Notes: a model not told the origin generated them from the sequence alone. Counted from the first letter of the stretch, positions 25,392 to 34,372 are shown. The stretch is 64,000 bases of DNA from Algoriphagus aestuarii (GCA_017051695.1 JAFIDK010000006.1:330445-394444), one strand, 5' to 3'. Made by a program: numbers and translations.

Positions 25392-28088
25392 ATGAAAAGA
25401 AGTTTACTGATTCTGTTTTGTCTGGTTTGGACAAGTTCAGCTATGGCACAGATTCGTTTGGGCCAAAGCCGCTATGCGTCTACCAAACCGGTCAATATCC
25501 TGGAGTTGAATTATCAAAAACCCCAGTCTTATAGAATCGCAGAAATAAAAGCGGTGGGCCTGACCACCTTGGATGAGATTGCGATTATTTCGCTTTCTGG
25601 CCTGAAAGTGGACGACACGATAGAAATACCAGGCGAATCTGTCTCCAACGCCCTGAAAAAACTTTGGGGTCAAGGGATCATCGGAGATGTGAAGATCCTC
25701 GTCACCAAAGTGGAAGGAGATGACATCTATTTGCTTCTTGACCTAACAGAAAGACCACGATTCTCAAGAGTGGAATTTTCCGGAATGAACAAGACTCAGG
25801 AAAGTGAACTTCGGGACAAAGTAAATATCCGCGGCCGGGTGGTACGGGATGATGTTTTGAACACCGCCAAACGCACCATCGAGAAATACTACCTGGATAA
25901 AGGATACCTGAATACCGATGTGAAGATCATTCAGGAACGAGACACCACTCTTCCCAACTCGGTAAAGCTCCGTTTTGATGTGGATATGAACTCCAAAGTG
26001 AGAATCAATGCCATCAACATTTACGGCAATGAAGAAATCCCTGATTCGAAAGTCAAAAAGAAACTTAAAAAGACAAAAGAGCATGCCCGAGTAAGTGTCT
26101 TTAAAGATGTCTATTCGAGAATGACAGATGCCAATGCTTCTGACTATGCCAACACCTTGCTTCACACAGATTCTGTTTCCAACGAGGAGGTACAATCCTA
26201 TATCAACAAAAACTTCAAGCTCAACTTCTTTAGTGGATCTAAATACATTCCAAAAGAATATGCAGCTGATAAGGACAATGTGATCAATTTCTACAATAGC
26301 AAAGGCTTCAGAGATGCAGAAATCACAGCTGATTCAGTCTATGATTTTAATGAAGATAAAATCAACATTGATATCGCTGTAGAAGAAGGTAGAAAATACT
26401 ATTACAGAAACATTTCCTTTACTGGAAATTACATTCACCCTGACCCAGTATTATTAGCGAAACTGGGGATACAAAAAGGAGATGTTTATAACAAAGAGCT
26501 TCTGGACAAGCGTCTGAACTATGACCCTCAAAAAGGAGATGATGTCAGTTCATTGTATCAGGATGATGGCTATTTGTTCTTCAACATCGATCCAGTGGAA
26601 GTTAACGTTTCCGGCGACTCTATTGACTTGGAGATGAGAATCTTTGAAGGTCCACAGGTGACTGTAAACAGTGTGAATATAAAAGGAAATGAACGGACTT
26701 CTGATCACGTGGTGATGCGAGAAATCAGAATCCTTCCAGGACAGAAATTCAACAGAAGTTTATTGGTAAGAACCATCCGTGAACTTTCTACTCTAGGATA
26801 TTTTGATCCGGAAAAAATCAATCCTGATCTAAGGCCTAATTTTGAAGCAGCAACTGTGGACATCACGTTTGAGCTGGAAGAAAGACCAAATGACCAGATA
26901 GAGTTATCTGGTGGATGGGGTGGTTTTTATGGCTTCGTAGGTACTGTCGGCTTGGTATTCAACAACTTCTCTATCAAAAATATTGGTGATTTCTCTAAAT
27001 GGGATCCATTGCCGGTAGGAGATGGCCAAAAGCTTTCTTTGAGAGTACAGGCAAATGGCAGAAGCTTCCAGAACTACTCTATTTCACTTACCGAACCTTG
27101 GTTTGGTGGTAAAAAGCCACAAGCTTTGAGCTTTAGCTTTAACCACTCAGTACAGAGACAAGTGGATTTCTATAATCAACAAAACTTCGGAAACGAACTT
27201 GGGTTCTTCAAGATCACAGGGGTAACGCTTGGTTTGGCAAAACGAGTGACATGGCCAGATGATTATTTCAGTATCAGTAACTCACTACAGTTCCAGATTT
27301 ATGAATTCGATGAGTTTGGAACCTCATTTGGATTGAGTTATCCCACTGGTACATCCAATAGTATTACGTTCAATAATACCATTGCCAGAAATAACGTGGA
27401 TAACCCCACCTTCCCAAGATTCGGATCCAACATTATTTTGTCCACTTCATTCACTCCTCCTTATGCTTCTTTGAATAAGAACCTAAATGAGGAGTCCACT
27501 GATCAGGAAAAATACAAGTGGCTGGAATATCATAAGTGGATGTTTGACGCATCTATTTATACTCCGCTGTTTGGTTCCAGCAAGTTTGTGGCAAGTGCAA
27601 GAGCTCACATGGGCTTCTTGGGATCCTATGGAAACAAGATCGGAATCATACCATTGGAAAGATTCGTGATGGGTGGTGATGGCATGACCTTCAATAACTT
27701 TGCGCTTGGCCAGGAAATCATTGGTTTGAGAGGTTACGAAAACCAATCTATCACCCCAGGAAGAGATACCAGAGGCCAGGAAGATGCTGATCCTTATGGA
27801 GGTATTGTGTATAACAAATATGTGATGGAATTGAGATTCTTGGTATCTCCTAATCCTTCTGCGACGATCTTCTTATTGGGTTTTGCTGAGGCAGGAAATA
27901 ACTGGGGATCCTATGCAGACTTCAATCCATACGATTTGAAAAAATCCGCAGGTGTGGGAGCTAGGATCTTTATGCCAGCATTTGGATTGCTAGGTGTCGA
28001 TTGGGGCTATGGTTTTGATGCTATTCCTGGAACAACCCAGAGAAGCGGAGCACAATTCCACTTTACCATCGGACAACAATTCAGATAA
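25392..28088 (+). CDS. bamA: Outer-membrane assembly factor BamA
   Basis: 898 residues from ATG 25392 (a TTG directly before it is also in frame). Signal peptide 1-20 (ending 'SSAMAQ'). Residues about 45-500 hold five POTRA repeats ('IAEIKAVGLTTLDEIAI', 'VRINAINIYGNEEI', 'ISFTGNYIHPDPVL', 'VTVNSVNIKGNERT'), and the C-terminal half is the 16-strand barrel. The conserved lid-loop sequence appears as 'GLRGYENQSITP', equivalent to the VRGF/Y region. BamA inserts barrel proteins into the outer membrane. At about 900 residues it is a little longer than E. coli BamA (810). Confidence 0.95.
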   Translation: MKRSLLILFCLVWTSSAMAQIRLGQSRYASTKPVNILELNYQKPQSYRIAEIKAVGLTTLDEIAIISLSGLKVDDTIEIPGESVSNALKKLWGQGIIGDVKILVTKVEGDDIYLLLDLTERPRFSRVEFSGMNKTQESELRDKVNIRGRVVRDDVLNTAKRTIEKYYLDKGYLNTDVKIIQERDTTLPNSVKLRFDVDMNSKVRINAINIYGNEEIPDSKVKKKLKKTKEHARVSVFKDVYSRMTDANASDYANTLLHTDSVSNEEVQSYINKNFKLNFFSGSKYIPKEYAADKDNVINFYNSKGFRDAEITADSVYDFNEDKINIDIAVEEGRKYYYRNISFTGNYIHPDPVLLAKLGIQKGDVYNKELLDKRLNYDPQKGDDVSSLYQDDGYLFFNIDPVEVNVSGDSIDLEMRIFEGPQVTVNSVNIKGNERTSDHVVMREIRILPGQKFNRSLLVRTIRELSTLGYFDPEKINPDLRPNFEAATVDITFELEERPNDQIELSGGWGGFYGFVGTVGLVFNNFSIKNIGDFSKWDPLPVGDGQKLSLRVQANGRSFQNYSISLTEPWFGGKKPQALSFSFNHSVQRQVDFYNQQNFGNELGFFKITGVTLGLAKRVTWPDDYFSISNSLQFQIYEFDEFGTSFGLSYPTGTSNSITFNNTIARNNVDNPTFPRFGSNIILSTSFTPPYASLNKNLNEESTDQEKYKWLEYHKWMFDASIYTPLFGSSKFVASARAHMGFLGSYGNKIGIIPLERFVMGGDGMTFNNFALGQEIIGLRGYENQSITPGRDTRGQEDADPYGGIVYNKYVMELRFLVSPNPSATIFLLGFAEAGNNWGSYADFNPYDLKKSAGVGARIFMPAFGLLGVDWGYGFDAIPGTTQRSGAQFHFTIGQQFR

Positions 28089-28180
28089 TCATGGAAAAAG
28101 GACTGGGATTAGTTAATTTATGCAAAAATTAAAATTCTTCGTTAGGACTTTAATCAAGCTTTTAAAACTTTCCCATAACC

Positions 28181-28711
28181 ATGAATAAATCATTGAAAAT
28201 AGTATTTTTGCTGCTCTTTGTACTGCAAGTACTGCCTGCAAGCGCTCAAAAGTTCGGTTATATAGATTCGGAGTATATTCTGAATAAGCATCCGGATTAC
28301 AAAGTGATCCAGCAGGAGCTCCAAAACCTCAGCAATGAGTGGAAGAAAGAGGCACAAAATTTGGATAAAGAGATCAAAGAACTCTACGATCAATTGAAGG
28401 CCGAAGAAGTACTGCTTACAGAAGAGATGTACCAGCAAAGGCTGGAAGGCATTAAGCAAAAACAAAAGGAGTCTCAGGCGTTCAATAGTAGAATTTTCGG
28501 CATAGACGGGCAATATTACCAGAAGCAGGCAGAATTGCTTCAGCCCCTACAGTCCAAAATCTATGATGCGATCGAGCGGGTTTCCAGAAAAAATGGTTTG
28601 GCGGTACTGTTTGACAAAGCAGCAGGACCATCGGCCATCATTTATACAGATCCAAGACATGACTATTCAGAGTTTATCTTGGAAGAATTAGGAATTGAAG
28701 AGAACAATTAA
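28181..28711 (+). CDS. OmpH/Skp family periplasmic chaperone (first copy)
   Basis: A 176-residue protein with signal peptide 1-22 ('LQVLPASAQ') and a long charged coiled coil (about 50-110), the jellyfish-arm shape of Skp. 'KFGYIDSEYILNKHPDYK' is the Bacteroidota OmpH opening. Skp holds unfolded outer-membrane proteins for delivery to BamA. The bamA gene lies 92 bases upstream and a second copy follows immediately. Confidence 0.9.
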   Translation: MNKSLKIVFLLLFVLQVLPASAQKFGYIDSEYILNKHPDYKVIQQELQNLSNEWKKEAQNLDKEIKELYDQLKAEEVLLTEEMYQQRLEGIKQKQKESQAFNSRIFGIDGQYYQKQAELLQPLQSKIYDAIERVSRKNGLAVLFDKAAGPSAIIYTDPRHDYSEFILEELGIEENN

Positions 28712-28724
28712 ATACAAACACAGA

Positions 28725-29270
28725 ATGATGAAAGTAAAAGTTATCCTTTCTGCAATTGCATTGCTTTGCGTAGGATTCGCGGCTCAGGCTCAGGAAATCA
28801 AAATTGGGTATACCAATGTGGAATTTATCATGGATCTGATGCCGGAAATGGAACAAATCGGAGCTGATATTCAAGATTACCAAACTCAGCTACAAACTAA
28901 TATTCAGACTAAAGCTGCAGACTTTCAGCGTCAGGTACAGACTTACCAACAAGCTGCACAAACAATGACCGAAGAAGCTAGAGCAGCCAAAGAGGGTGAG
29001 CTTACCAAGCTTCAGTCAGATCTTCAAAAATATGAGCAAGATGCTCAGGTTTCTTATCAAAGAAAATTAGGTGAGTTGCTAGAACCAGTACAGACTAAAG
29101 TGATCAATGCGATCAATGCTGTAGCTGCTGAAAACAACTATACTCATATTTTCGCAGAAACTGCAGGTCAGTCTCCAGTATTGCTTTACACCAAAGAAGA
29201 AGACAAATTCACAGAATTGGTTTTGGCAAAACTTGGCCTTCAGATGCCAACTCCTCCAGCAGGAAACTAA
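28725..29270 (+). CDS. OmpH/Skp family periplasmic chaperone (second copy)
   Basis: 181 residues from ATG 28725 (adjacent ATG at 28728 also possible; an upstream TTG at 28695 would overlap the first copy). Signal peptide about 1-21 (FAAQAQ), then 'IKIGYTNVEFIMDLMPEMEQ' and a coiled coil unusually rich in Gln and Ala. The tandem copies are diverged, so the duplication is old; tandem ompH genes after bamA are the rule in Bacteroidota. It is followed by a strong terminator. Confidence 0.9.
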   Translation: MMKVKVILSAIALLCVGFAAQAQEIKIGYTNVEFIMDLMPEMEQIGADIQDYQTQLQTNIQTKAADFQRQVQTYQQAAQTMTEEARAAKEGELTKLQSDLQKYEQDAQVSYQRKLGELLEPVQTKVINAINAVAAENNYTHIFAETAGQSPVLLYTKEEDKFTELVLAKLGLQMPTPPAGN

Positions 29271-29292
29271 ACCAAAGCATCTTCAATGATTT

Positions 29293-29336
29293 AAGCCGGT
29301 TTTTCGATGATTCGAGAAACCGGTTTTTTTATTTTT
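29293..29336 (+). terminator. Terminator after the bamA-ompH operon
   Basis: A 15-bp stem with two G-U pairs (29293-29307 with 29312-29326), loop TGAT, then a T-rich tract to 29336. It ends four bases before the thioredoxin ATG at 29341. Confidence 0.88.
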
Positions 29337-29340
29337 ACTT

Positions 29341-29646
29341 ATGCCAAAAAAGAAACCAAAGGATATTATCAGTAAGAGTCTCGATGCAGTATTAGTGGAT
29401 TTCCGGGCTGACTGGTGTGGCCCCTGCCAGACCATGGATCCGATCATAGAAGAGGTTTTAGAAGAACTAGGAGGAAAGATCAAGCTCCTCAAACTTGACA
29501 TCGATAAGTATCCTCAAATGGCCTTGCAGTTTGCAGTCCGGTCCATCCCTCATTACATCTTATTTAAAAAAGGAAAAATTCTTTGGAGAAAAGGGGGAAT
29601 TCTTCCCAAAAGAGAATTAGAAAAGGCCTTAAAAGGGTTTGTATAA
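29341..29646 (+). CDS. Thioredoxin family protein (CGPC active site)
   Basis: A 101-residue single-domain thioredoxin with the classical 'WCGPC' site (Cys26, Cys29) and cis-proline at 'RSIPHYILF'. No signal peptide, so cytoplasmic. Unlike the CGNC thioredoxin at 16494 it has no peroxiredoxin neighbour. Its start lies just behind the ompH terminator, so it needs its own promoter or depends on read-through; no clear -7 box was found. A bidirectional terminator follows the stop. Confidence 0.88.
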   Translation: MPKKKPKDIISKSLDAVLVDFRADWCGPCQTMDPIIEEVLEELGGKIKLLKLDIDKYPQMALQFAVRSIPHYILFKKGKILWRKGGILPKRELEKALKGFV

Positions 29647-29650
29647 AAAA

Positions 29651-29668
29651 AGCTCCCGATTGGGAGCT
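29651..29668. terminator. Bidirectional terminator between thioredoxin and rluB-like gene
   Basis: Arms AGCTCCC (29651-29657) and GGGAGCT (29662-29668), loop GATT, with A/T runs on both flanks serving both convergent genes. Confidence 0.88.
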
Positions 29669-29676
29669 TTTTTCTT

Positions 29677-31110
29677 CTATGCAAAATACTTTAATCGAAT
29701 CACTTCCTGCTCAGAAAGGAATCGATAATGTCCTCTTTTTAAATCTTTTTTATCAAGGCCTGCATACATCACTCGATCCAAAGCAGTCACCTCATACCCA
29801 AGGTGGGCAAAAATCCTTCTGACAATTCGATTTCTTCCCACATGGATTTCCAATCCAAGGATCTTTCGGTCTACCGACAACACTTTCATGTCATCCACTT
29901 GCACATCCCCATCTTCCAAGGTCAATCCTTCTAGGATATCCTTCTCATCATTATGTGTCAAAGGCTTATCCAGAGTCACCTGATAGATCTTTTTGATCTG
30001 GTTGGACGGATGAGATAACTTGGCTGCCAGTTCTCCATCATTGGTAAATAACAAAAGTCCAGTGGTATTTCTATCGAGTCTTCCTACCGGGAAAATCCGC
30101 TCATCACAAGCATTTCCAACCAAAGCCATTACGGTCTTTCTTTCTAGTGGATCTTCCGTAGTGGTGATAAAATCCTTTGGCTTATTCAAAAGCACATAAA
30201 CCGGCTTTTCAGGATTGATCTTTCTTCCCTGATACACCACTCTGTCGGTTCTGCTTACTTTATGGCCCAATTCTGTTACCACTTCACCATTGACAGAAAT
30301 AAGTCCTTGGGCGATCAATTCATCCGCTTCTCTCCTACCACAAATCCCAGCATTGGCAATGTATTTATTCAACCGAAGCAAGCCATCCTCAGATTTGCTT
30401 TTTGATTTCTTCGCAGGAAGCTGGTCAAAGTTGTAATCAGGTCTGGAGTTTTGAGCTTCAGAGTCTATTTTGATACGCTTTCTTCCAAAACCGGCAGCAT
30501 CAGTTCTTCCTTCAAATTTCTTTGGTTTTCCAGGGGCAAAAACCGGCTTTTGATCTCTGCCTCTTCCTTTATAAACTAGTCCTTCGTTGGAATCCTTGGA
30601 TCCAAATCCTCCTCCTTTACCATCTTTATTAAATGGCTTATCAAACCTAGAACCCGGTTTTTTATCAAATTTCTTTGCTCCGAATTCGTCTTTCTGAAAT
30701 TTATTGGAGGAAGAAAATCTGTCTGATTTACTTTTGAATCCTGGCTTCTTTGAAAACCCTGATTCCTCTCTTTTGTCAAATTTATTACCTGAGAATCCTT
30801 CTTTCTTCCCTCCAAAAGTTGATTTCTTTCCAAACGATCCTTCTTCGGATTTTTGAAACTTAGAACCGAACTTCTTCTCCCCTAGGCTTTTTGGAGAATT
30901 GGATTTAAAGTCTTTCTTTTTGCCAAAAGAAGGCTTTCCGCTTTTGCTTTCACGTGAATCAAAAGACCTTTTTCCCAGATCAAATTCATGTTCAGCTGAA
31001 TCAGTTTTTCTGCCTCTCCCTTTCGAATCACCTTTACCTGCATTTCTTTGGGGCGGAGATTCGGAGTTATCTCCTTTAAAAAACTGTTTTTTTGGATAAT
31101 TTCCTTTCAT
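29677..31110 (-). CDS. 23S rRNA pseudouridine synthase, RluB/RsuA family, with long basic N-terminal tail
   Basis: A 477-residue protein. The C-terminal 240 residues are a standard RsuA/RluB enzyme: S4 RNA-binding domain ('LLRLNKYIANAGICGRREAD' onward) and catalytic domain with 'GRLDRNTTGLLLF' (catalytic Asp near residue 345) and 'GRNRIVRRIF'. The first 230 residues are disordered, rich in Lys, Gly, Phe and Ser with repeated F-G-K/K-F motifs ('KSTFGGKKEGFSGNKFDK'). Enterobacterial RluB has no such N-terminal tail. RluB-type enzymes modify U2605 of 23S rRNA; which site is used here is not shown. The tail probably binds RNA non-specifically. A -7 box is at 31181-31188. Confidence 0.9.
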   Translation of the reverse strand: MKGNYPKKQFFKGDNSESPPQRNAGKGDSKGRGRKTDSAEHEFDLGKRSFDSRESKSGKPSFGKKKDFKSNSPKSLGEKKFGSKFQKSEEGSFGKKSTFGGKKEGFSGNKFDKREESGFSKKPGFKSKSDRFSSSNKFQKDEFGAKKFDKKPGSRFDKPFNKDGKGGGFGSKDSNEGLVYKGRGRDQKPVFAPGKPKKFEGRTDAAGFGRKRIKIDSEAQNSRPDYNFDQLPAKKSKSKSEDGLLRLNKYIANAGICGRREADELIAQGLISVNGEVVTELGHKVSRTDRVVYQGRKINPEKPVYVLLNKPKDFITTTEDPLERKTVMALVGNACDERIFPVGRLDRNTTGLLLFTNDGELAAKLSHPSNQIKKIYQVTLDKPLTHNDEKDILEGLTLEDGDVQVDDMKVLSVDRKILGLEIHVGRNRIVRRIFAHLGYEVTALDRVMYAGLDKKDLKRGHYRFLSEQEVIRLKYFA

Positions 31111-31180
31111 AAGTATGCAGCATCACTGCTGGATTATTGTTTAAAATAAGCAATTGACTATCAAATGCTTAATTGGGCTG

Positions 31181-31188
31181 CAAAGATA
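31181..31188 (-). promoter_or_regulatory. Candidate -7 box for the rluB-like gene
   Basis: Minus strand TATCTTTG fits TAnnTTTG, 70 bases upstream of the ATG. Confidence 0.42.
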
Positions 31189-31236
31189 CGTCCATTCCTG
31201 AAAACTATCCCTATCCCTTTCAAAAATAAATAGAAA

Positions 31237-32052
31237 CTAGGATTTTATATGTTTGTAATAATACTCGGTAGCCATTCTTACAGAACCTTGGGTATGCAGT
31301 AATTCCTTGGCTGTAGCCTCATCTACTCCGGTAGCTTCCATGATCATATTGGTACCACGTTGCACCAGCTTTGCATTGGACAGCTGCATATCCACCATTT
31401 TATTGCCTTTCACCTTTCCAAGCTTGATCATCACAGTGGTGGAGATCATGTTTAAAACCAATTTTTGGGCAGTACCGGATTTCATACGGGTACTTCCAGT
31501 GACAAATTCCGGCCCAACTACCACTTCAATTGGGTATTTTACTTCCTTAGCCAAAGGGGAATCAAGGTTGCAAGTAATACAACCAGTCAAAAGCCCTTTT
31601 TCACGGGCAATTTTCACTCCTCCTATCACATAGGGAGTTGTACCAGAAGCCGCAATACCAATCACAGTATCGTCAGAATTAAATCCGTATTCTTGGATAT
31701 CTTTCCATCCTTGCTCAGGATCATCCTCAGCGTTCTCGACTGATTTTCTGATAGCCACATCTCCTCCCGCGATAATTCCAATCACCCATTCATGAGGCAC
31801 ACCATAGGTAGGAGGGCATTCTGATGCATCCAAAATCCCAAGTCTTCCGCTCGTGCCAGCACCGATATAGATCAGTCTTCCACCGGCTTCCATCCTTGGT
31901 ATAATTTCCTCAACCAACTTAGAAATCTCAGGTAGGATGGTTTTTACTGCTATAGGCACAAGGTGATCTTCTTTGTTGATGTTATGAAGCAGTTCCATCA
32001 CGGTCATGTTTTCCAGATTGTCGTAATGGGATGAACTTTCGGTTACTTTCAT
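31237..32052 (-). CDS. murQ: N-acetylmuramic acid 6-phosphate etherase
   Basis: A 271-residue SIS-domain lyase that removes D-lactate from MurNAc-6-P to give GlcNAc-6-P in cell-wall recycling. Signatures include 'YIGAGTSGRLGILDASECPP', 'GDVAIRKSVENAEDD' (catalytic glutamates are in these two regions) and 'VTGSTRMKSGTAQKLVLN'. Somewhat shorter than E. coli MurQ (298) because the C-terminal helical part is reduced. The sugar kinase upstream supplies or shares the pathway. Last gene of a four-gene minus-strand operon; no hairpin seen after it. Confidence 0.95.
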   Translation of the reverse strand: MKVTESSSHYDNLENMTVMELLHNINKEDHLVPIAVKTILPEISKLVEEIIPRMEAGGRLIYIGAGTSGRLGILDASECPPTYGVPHEWVIGIIAGGDVAIRKSVENAEDDPEQGWKDIQEYGFNSDDTVIGIAASGTTPYVIGGVKIAREKGLLTGCITCNLDSPLAKEVKYPIEVVVGPEFVTGSTRMKSGTAQKLVLNMISTTVMIKLGKVKGNKMVDMQLSNAKLVQRGTNMIMEATGVDEATAKELLHTQGSVRMATEYYYKHIKS

Positions 32053-32149
32053 TGGATTAAGATTTGATTTTCATTTGCCAAAAAGCGGTGGTTGGATTTG
32101 ATCACATCACATACCATCAATCTCCTGTATGTTTTGGCCAAGGTTGATA

Positions 32150-32992
32150 TTATAGTTTTTCCTGATGATATAGCGTCAATCCTGATATGGGACTTTCTAT
32201 AATCAGATTGGTATTTATTTGAGAATCCAGAGCTGCTTTTCTGAGGATATCACTATTATAATAGGCAATAGAACCCACAAAATTCACCTGCTTGTCTCTG
32301 TAGTTACTGTACTTCATTACATGGACTTTAAAGAACTCCAGAAAGGAATTATAATACAGCATGTAGCAGTAAGGATCAGATTTATGTTCGGTGATAAAGC
32401 GACAAAAACTCGCCATATACCGATTAGGAAAAGGTTGCCTATAGACATGCTCCTGGATAGAAGTCGAGGTCAATTTCAACTTTTCTTCCAATTCCTCCTT
32501 GATAGCTATGGGCATCTCTTCATTGATAAAATCCATAAGGAATTTTCTGCCAACATAGCCTCCACCCCCTTGATCTCCCAGAATATATCCAGGAGCAGGT
32601 CGAGTATCAATAATTCCATGTCCATCATAATCACAACTATTGGAGCCAGTCCCAAGAATACAGGCAATCCCAGGTTGATGACCACAAGTGGCTTTGGCAG
32701 CTGCGGCAAGATCGTGATCCACGTGTATTCTCGCTTTTGGGAAAATTGTCCGAAGGGCATTTGCCACCTCATTCTTGCGGGAATCCACAGAGCATCCTGC
32801 TCCATAATAATAGATCTCCTGAGTCTCCGATTCCAAATTGATCAGAAACTCATGTCTCATCTGAGTCGCCATTTCCTCGGATGTTTGGTAATAAGGATTA
32901 AAACCTACACCCCTGTATTGACTGACTTTGCCATCTTTATGGATGACTCTCCAATCGGTTTTTGAAGATCCGCTGTCTGCTATTAAAATCAT
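32150..32992 (-). CDS. BadF/BadG-family sugar kinase, probable N-acetylglucosamine or MurNAc kinase
   Basis: A 280-residue ASKHA-fold kinase. The phosphate-1 loop is 'MILIADSGSSKTDWRVI', phosphate-2 'CILGTGSNSCDYDG' and the glycine-rich 'YILGDQGGGGYVGRKFL' follows. This is the BadF/BadG/BcrA/BcrD family, whose Bacteroidota members next to murQ are taken to be GlcNAc or MurNAc kinases. The dehydratase-activase role of BadF is excluded because no cluster-binding cysteine pair is present. Genes are 97 bases from murQ and 1 base after the cytochrome b5 stop. Confidence 0.85.
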   Translation of the reverse strand: MILIADSGSSKTDWRVIHKDGKVSQYRGVGFNPYYQTSEEMATQMRHEFLINLESETQEIYYYGAGCSVDSRKNEVANALRTIFPKARIHVDHDLAAAAKATCGHQPGIACILGTGSNSCDYDGHGIIDTRPAPGYILGDQGGGGYVGRKFLMDFINEEMPIAIKEELEEKLKLTSTSIQEHVYRQPFPNRYMASFCRFITEHKSDPYCYMLYYNSFLEFFKVHVMKYSNYRDKQVNFVGSIAYYNSDILRKAALDSQINTNLIIESPISGLTLYHQEKL

Positions 32993-32993
32993 G

Positions 32994-33221
32994 TTATCCT
33001 AATTGACCTATCACCGTGAATTTTTGGAACACCTGGTTGTTATGAGGAGCATCCACAAGTTCTTCAGTAAGATCTTGGCCTGCCCAGTGTTCATAATGCT
33101 TGCCGTTTCTCCACATTTTAGAGTCGGTCACATCATAAATCACGCCTTGATATGCAATCCAAATTTCGGGTTTATCCTGTCCATTTCGCAAGGCAAGTTG
33201 TTGTTTTGTATAAACTTTCAT
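32994..33221 (-). CDS. Small cytochrome b5-like haem/steroid-binding protein
   Basis: A 75-residue protein made of a single cytochrome b5 fold: 'IWIAYQGVIYDVTDSKMW', 'HYEHWAGQDLTEEL' and 'FTVIGQL'. His in the 'HYEHWAGQD' motif and the His in 'DAPHNNQ' are the likely axial ligands. It is shorter than classical cytochrome b5 and resembles the small predicted haem-binding b5 proteins of bacteria. The ATG shares one base with the arginase-family stop (TAATG), so translation is coupled. Electron partner unknown. Confidence 0.82.
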   Translation of the reverse strand: MKVYTKQQLALRNGQDKPEIWIAYQGVIYDVTDSKMWRNGKHYEHWAGQDLTEELVDAPHNNQVFQKFTVIGQLG

Positions 33222-34372
33222 TATAGAAGTTTGATCTGAGCATTAACCCAGCGTTCGGGGATTTCACCTTTTTGTGCCATTTGGTAGTCTGCGTAACTAC
33301 AAGGCACTGTGCTTCCTCTTTCAAACTTTTCGGTTTCATTTTGAGGTACCTCCATCCACCATTTTCCGCTTTTTTTACTTTTGTAAAAAACAATGGTATT
33401 AGGTTTTGAATCCAATGAAACCGTGTATTTAATATAATCATTACTCTTAAAGGACAAGCTATCCTTTCTAGAATAAAACCCTTCGATAAAGTACCATATC
33501 ATGACAGCCACTACTTTGGCAGTCTTGTTATGAGCATCATCGTAGTAAGGTTCATACCCATATATCCCGATAGAGCTCAGTTTTTCATTTGTCCCAGCAA
33601 ACCAACAAATCTGGCAGGCTTCCTCTGCTGTCAATCCGAAAGGCTGAGCATCTACCGCTCCCGGCGCATCTGTAGATTGAATTGCAGCGAGATCAAAACT
33701 CAAAAAATCCGCATTTCGAATAATCGGCTCTATTTCTTTAAACTCTGATCTGACTTGCCCTAAGCGAACATGCTCAAAATATAACTTCTCCATCACATTG
33801 ATCAAAGAAGGATCTACCAGGAAACTTTGATAGGCAATGTGGGAATATGAAAACAGGAAATTGGGCTGGTGAAGGATAATTTCTTGGGTATGCTTATCTG
33901 CCATAGGGCCGGTTTCTTCCATGTCAACTTTGGCATCCACAGTTAACAGACTGACCAGCTTTTTCATGTTTTGGTAGGACAAGTATTGGCCATAATCCAG
34001 ATCATGGGTTCCACCGATGTATATCGGAAGAATCTGCTGTTTCATTAAGATCTCCCCTACTTTTTGGATTCTTTGATAGGTATCATCCAGCGTTTCCCCG
34101 CATATCAGATCTCCTAAATCCGCTACCCTGATTGCTCCAAAACCTCTTTTCAATTCATAAAGTTTCTCCCTGATTTCTGAACTGGAGCGATCCAGACTTT
34201 CGTATTTTTTTATTCCCTTGGTTTCCTTTAAGCCCACTATTGCTATTTGCACACCCTTTAGATTGGGAAATGTTTCGCCATAAAAGTGAAGCTGGTGGAA
34301 GAAGGTATTTTCGGGATACTTTTTTTGCCAGAGGAAATCTGCAACAGGGTCAAAAAAGGATTGAATATTCAT
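33221..34372 (-). CDS. Arginase-fold protein (formimidoylglutamase-like) with altered metal ligands
   Basis: 383 residues from ATG 34372; an upstream TTG at 34402 is unlikely. Family motifs are clear: 'IGGTHDLDYGQ' with His123 and Asp124, 'VDAKVDMEETG' at 145-155, and 'FLSFDLAAIQSTDAPG' at 223-238. In active ureohydrolases the second reads D-A-H-x-D and the third S-x-D-x-D; here His is Lys148 and the second Asp is Ala229, so two of six manganese ligands are missing. Automatic annotation would say formimidoylglutamase or arginase; activity is doubtful. First gene of an operon with cytochrome b5, a sugar kinase and murQ, and no histidine-degradation gene nearby. Confidence 0.82.
   Translation of the reverse strand: MNIQSFFDPVADFLWQKKYPENTFFHQLHFYGETFPNLKGVQIAIVGLKETKGIKKYESLDRSSSEIREKLYELKRGFGAIRVADLGDLICGETLDDTYQRIQKVGEILMKQQILPIYIGGTHDLDYGQYLSYQNMKKLVSLLTVDAKVDMEETGPMADKHTQEIILHQPNFLFSYSHIAYQSFLVDPSLINVMEKLYFEHVRLGQVRSEFKEIEPIIRNADFLSFDLAAIQSTDAPGAVDAQPFGLTAEEACQICWFAGTNEKLSSIGIYGYEPYYDDAHNKTAKVVAVMIWYFIEGFYSRKDSLSFKSNDYIKYTVSLDSKPNTIVFYKSKKSGKWWMEVPQNETEKFERGSTVPCSYADYQMAQKGEIPERWVNAQIKLL

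Noticed and set aside
32219-32965. 248-codon plus-strand frame
   Set aside because: Lies opposite the BadF-family kinase, whose motifs are clear; the plus translation has no family features.
32150-32992. Benzoyl-CoA reductase or dehydratase activase (BadF role)
   Set aside because: No cysteine pair for the bridging 4Fe-4S cluster and no dehydratase partner; neighbours point to amino-sugar kinase.
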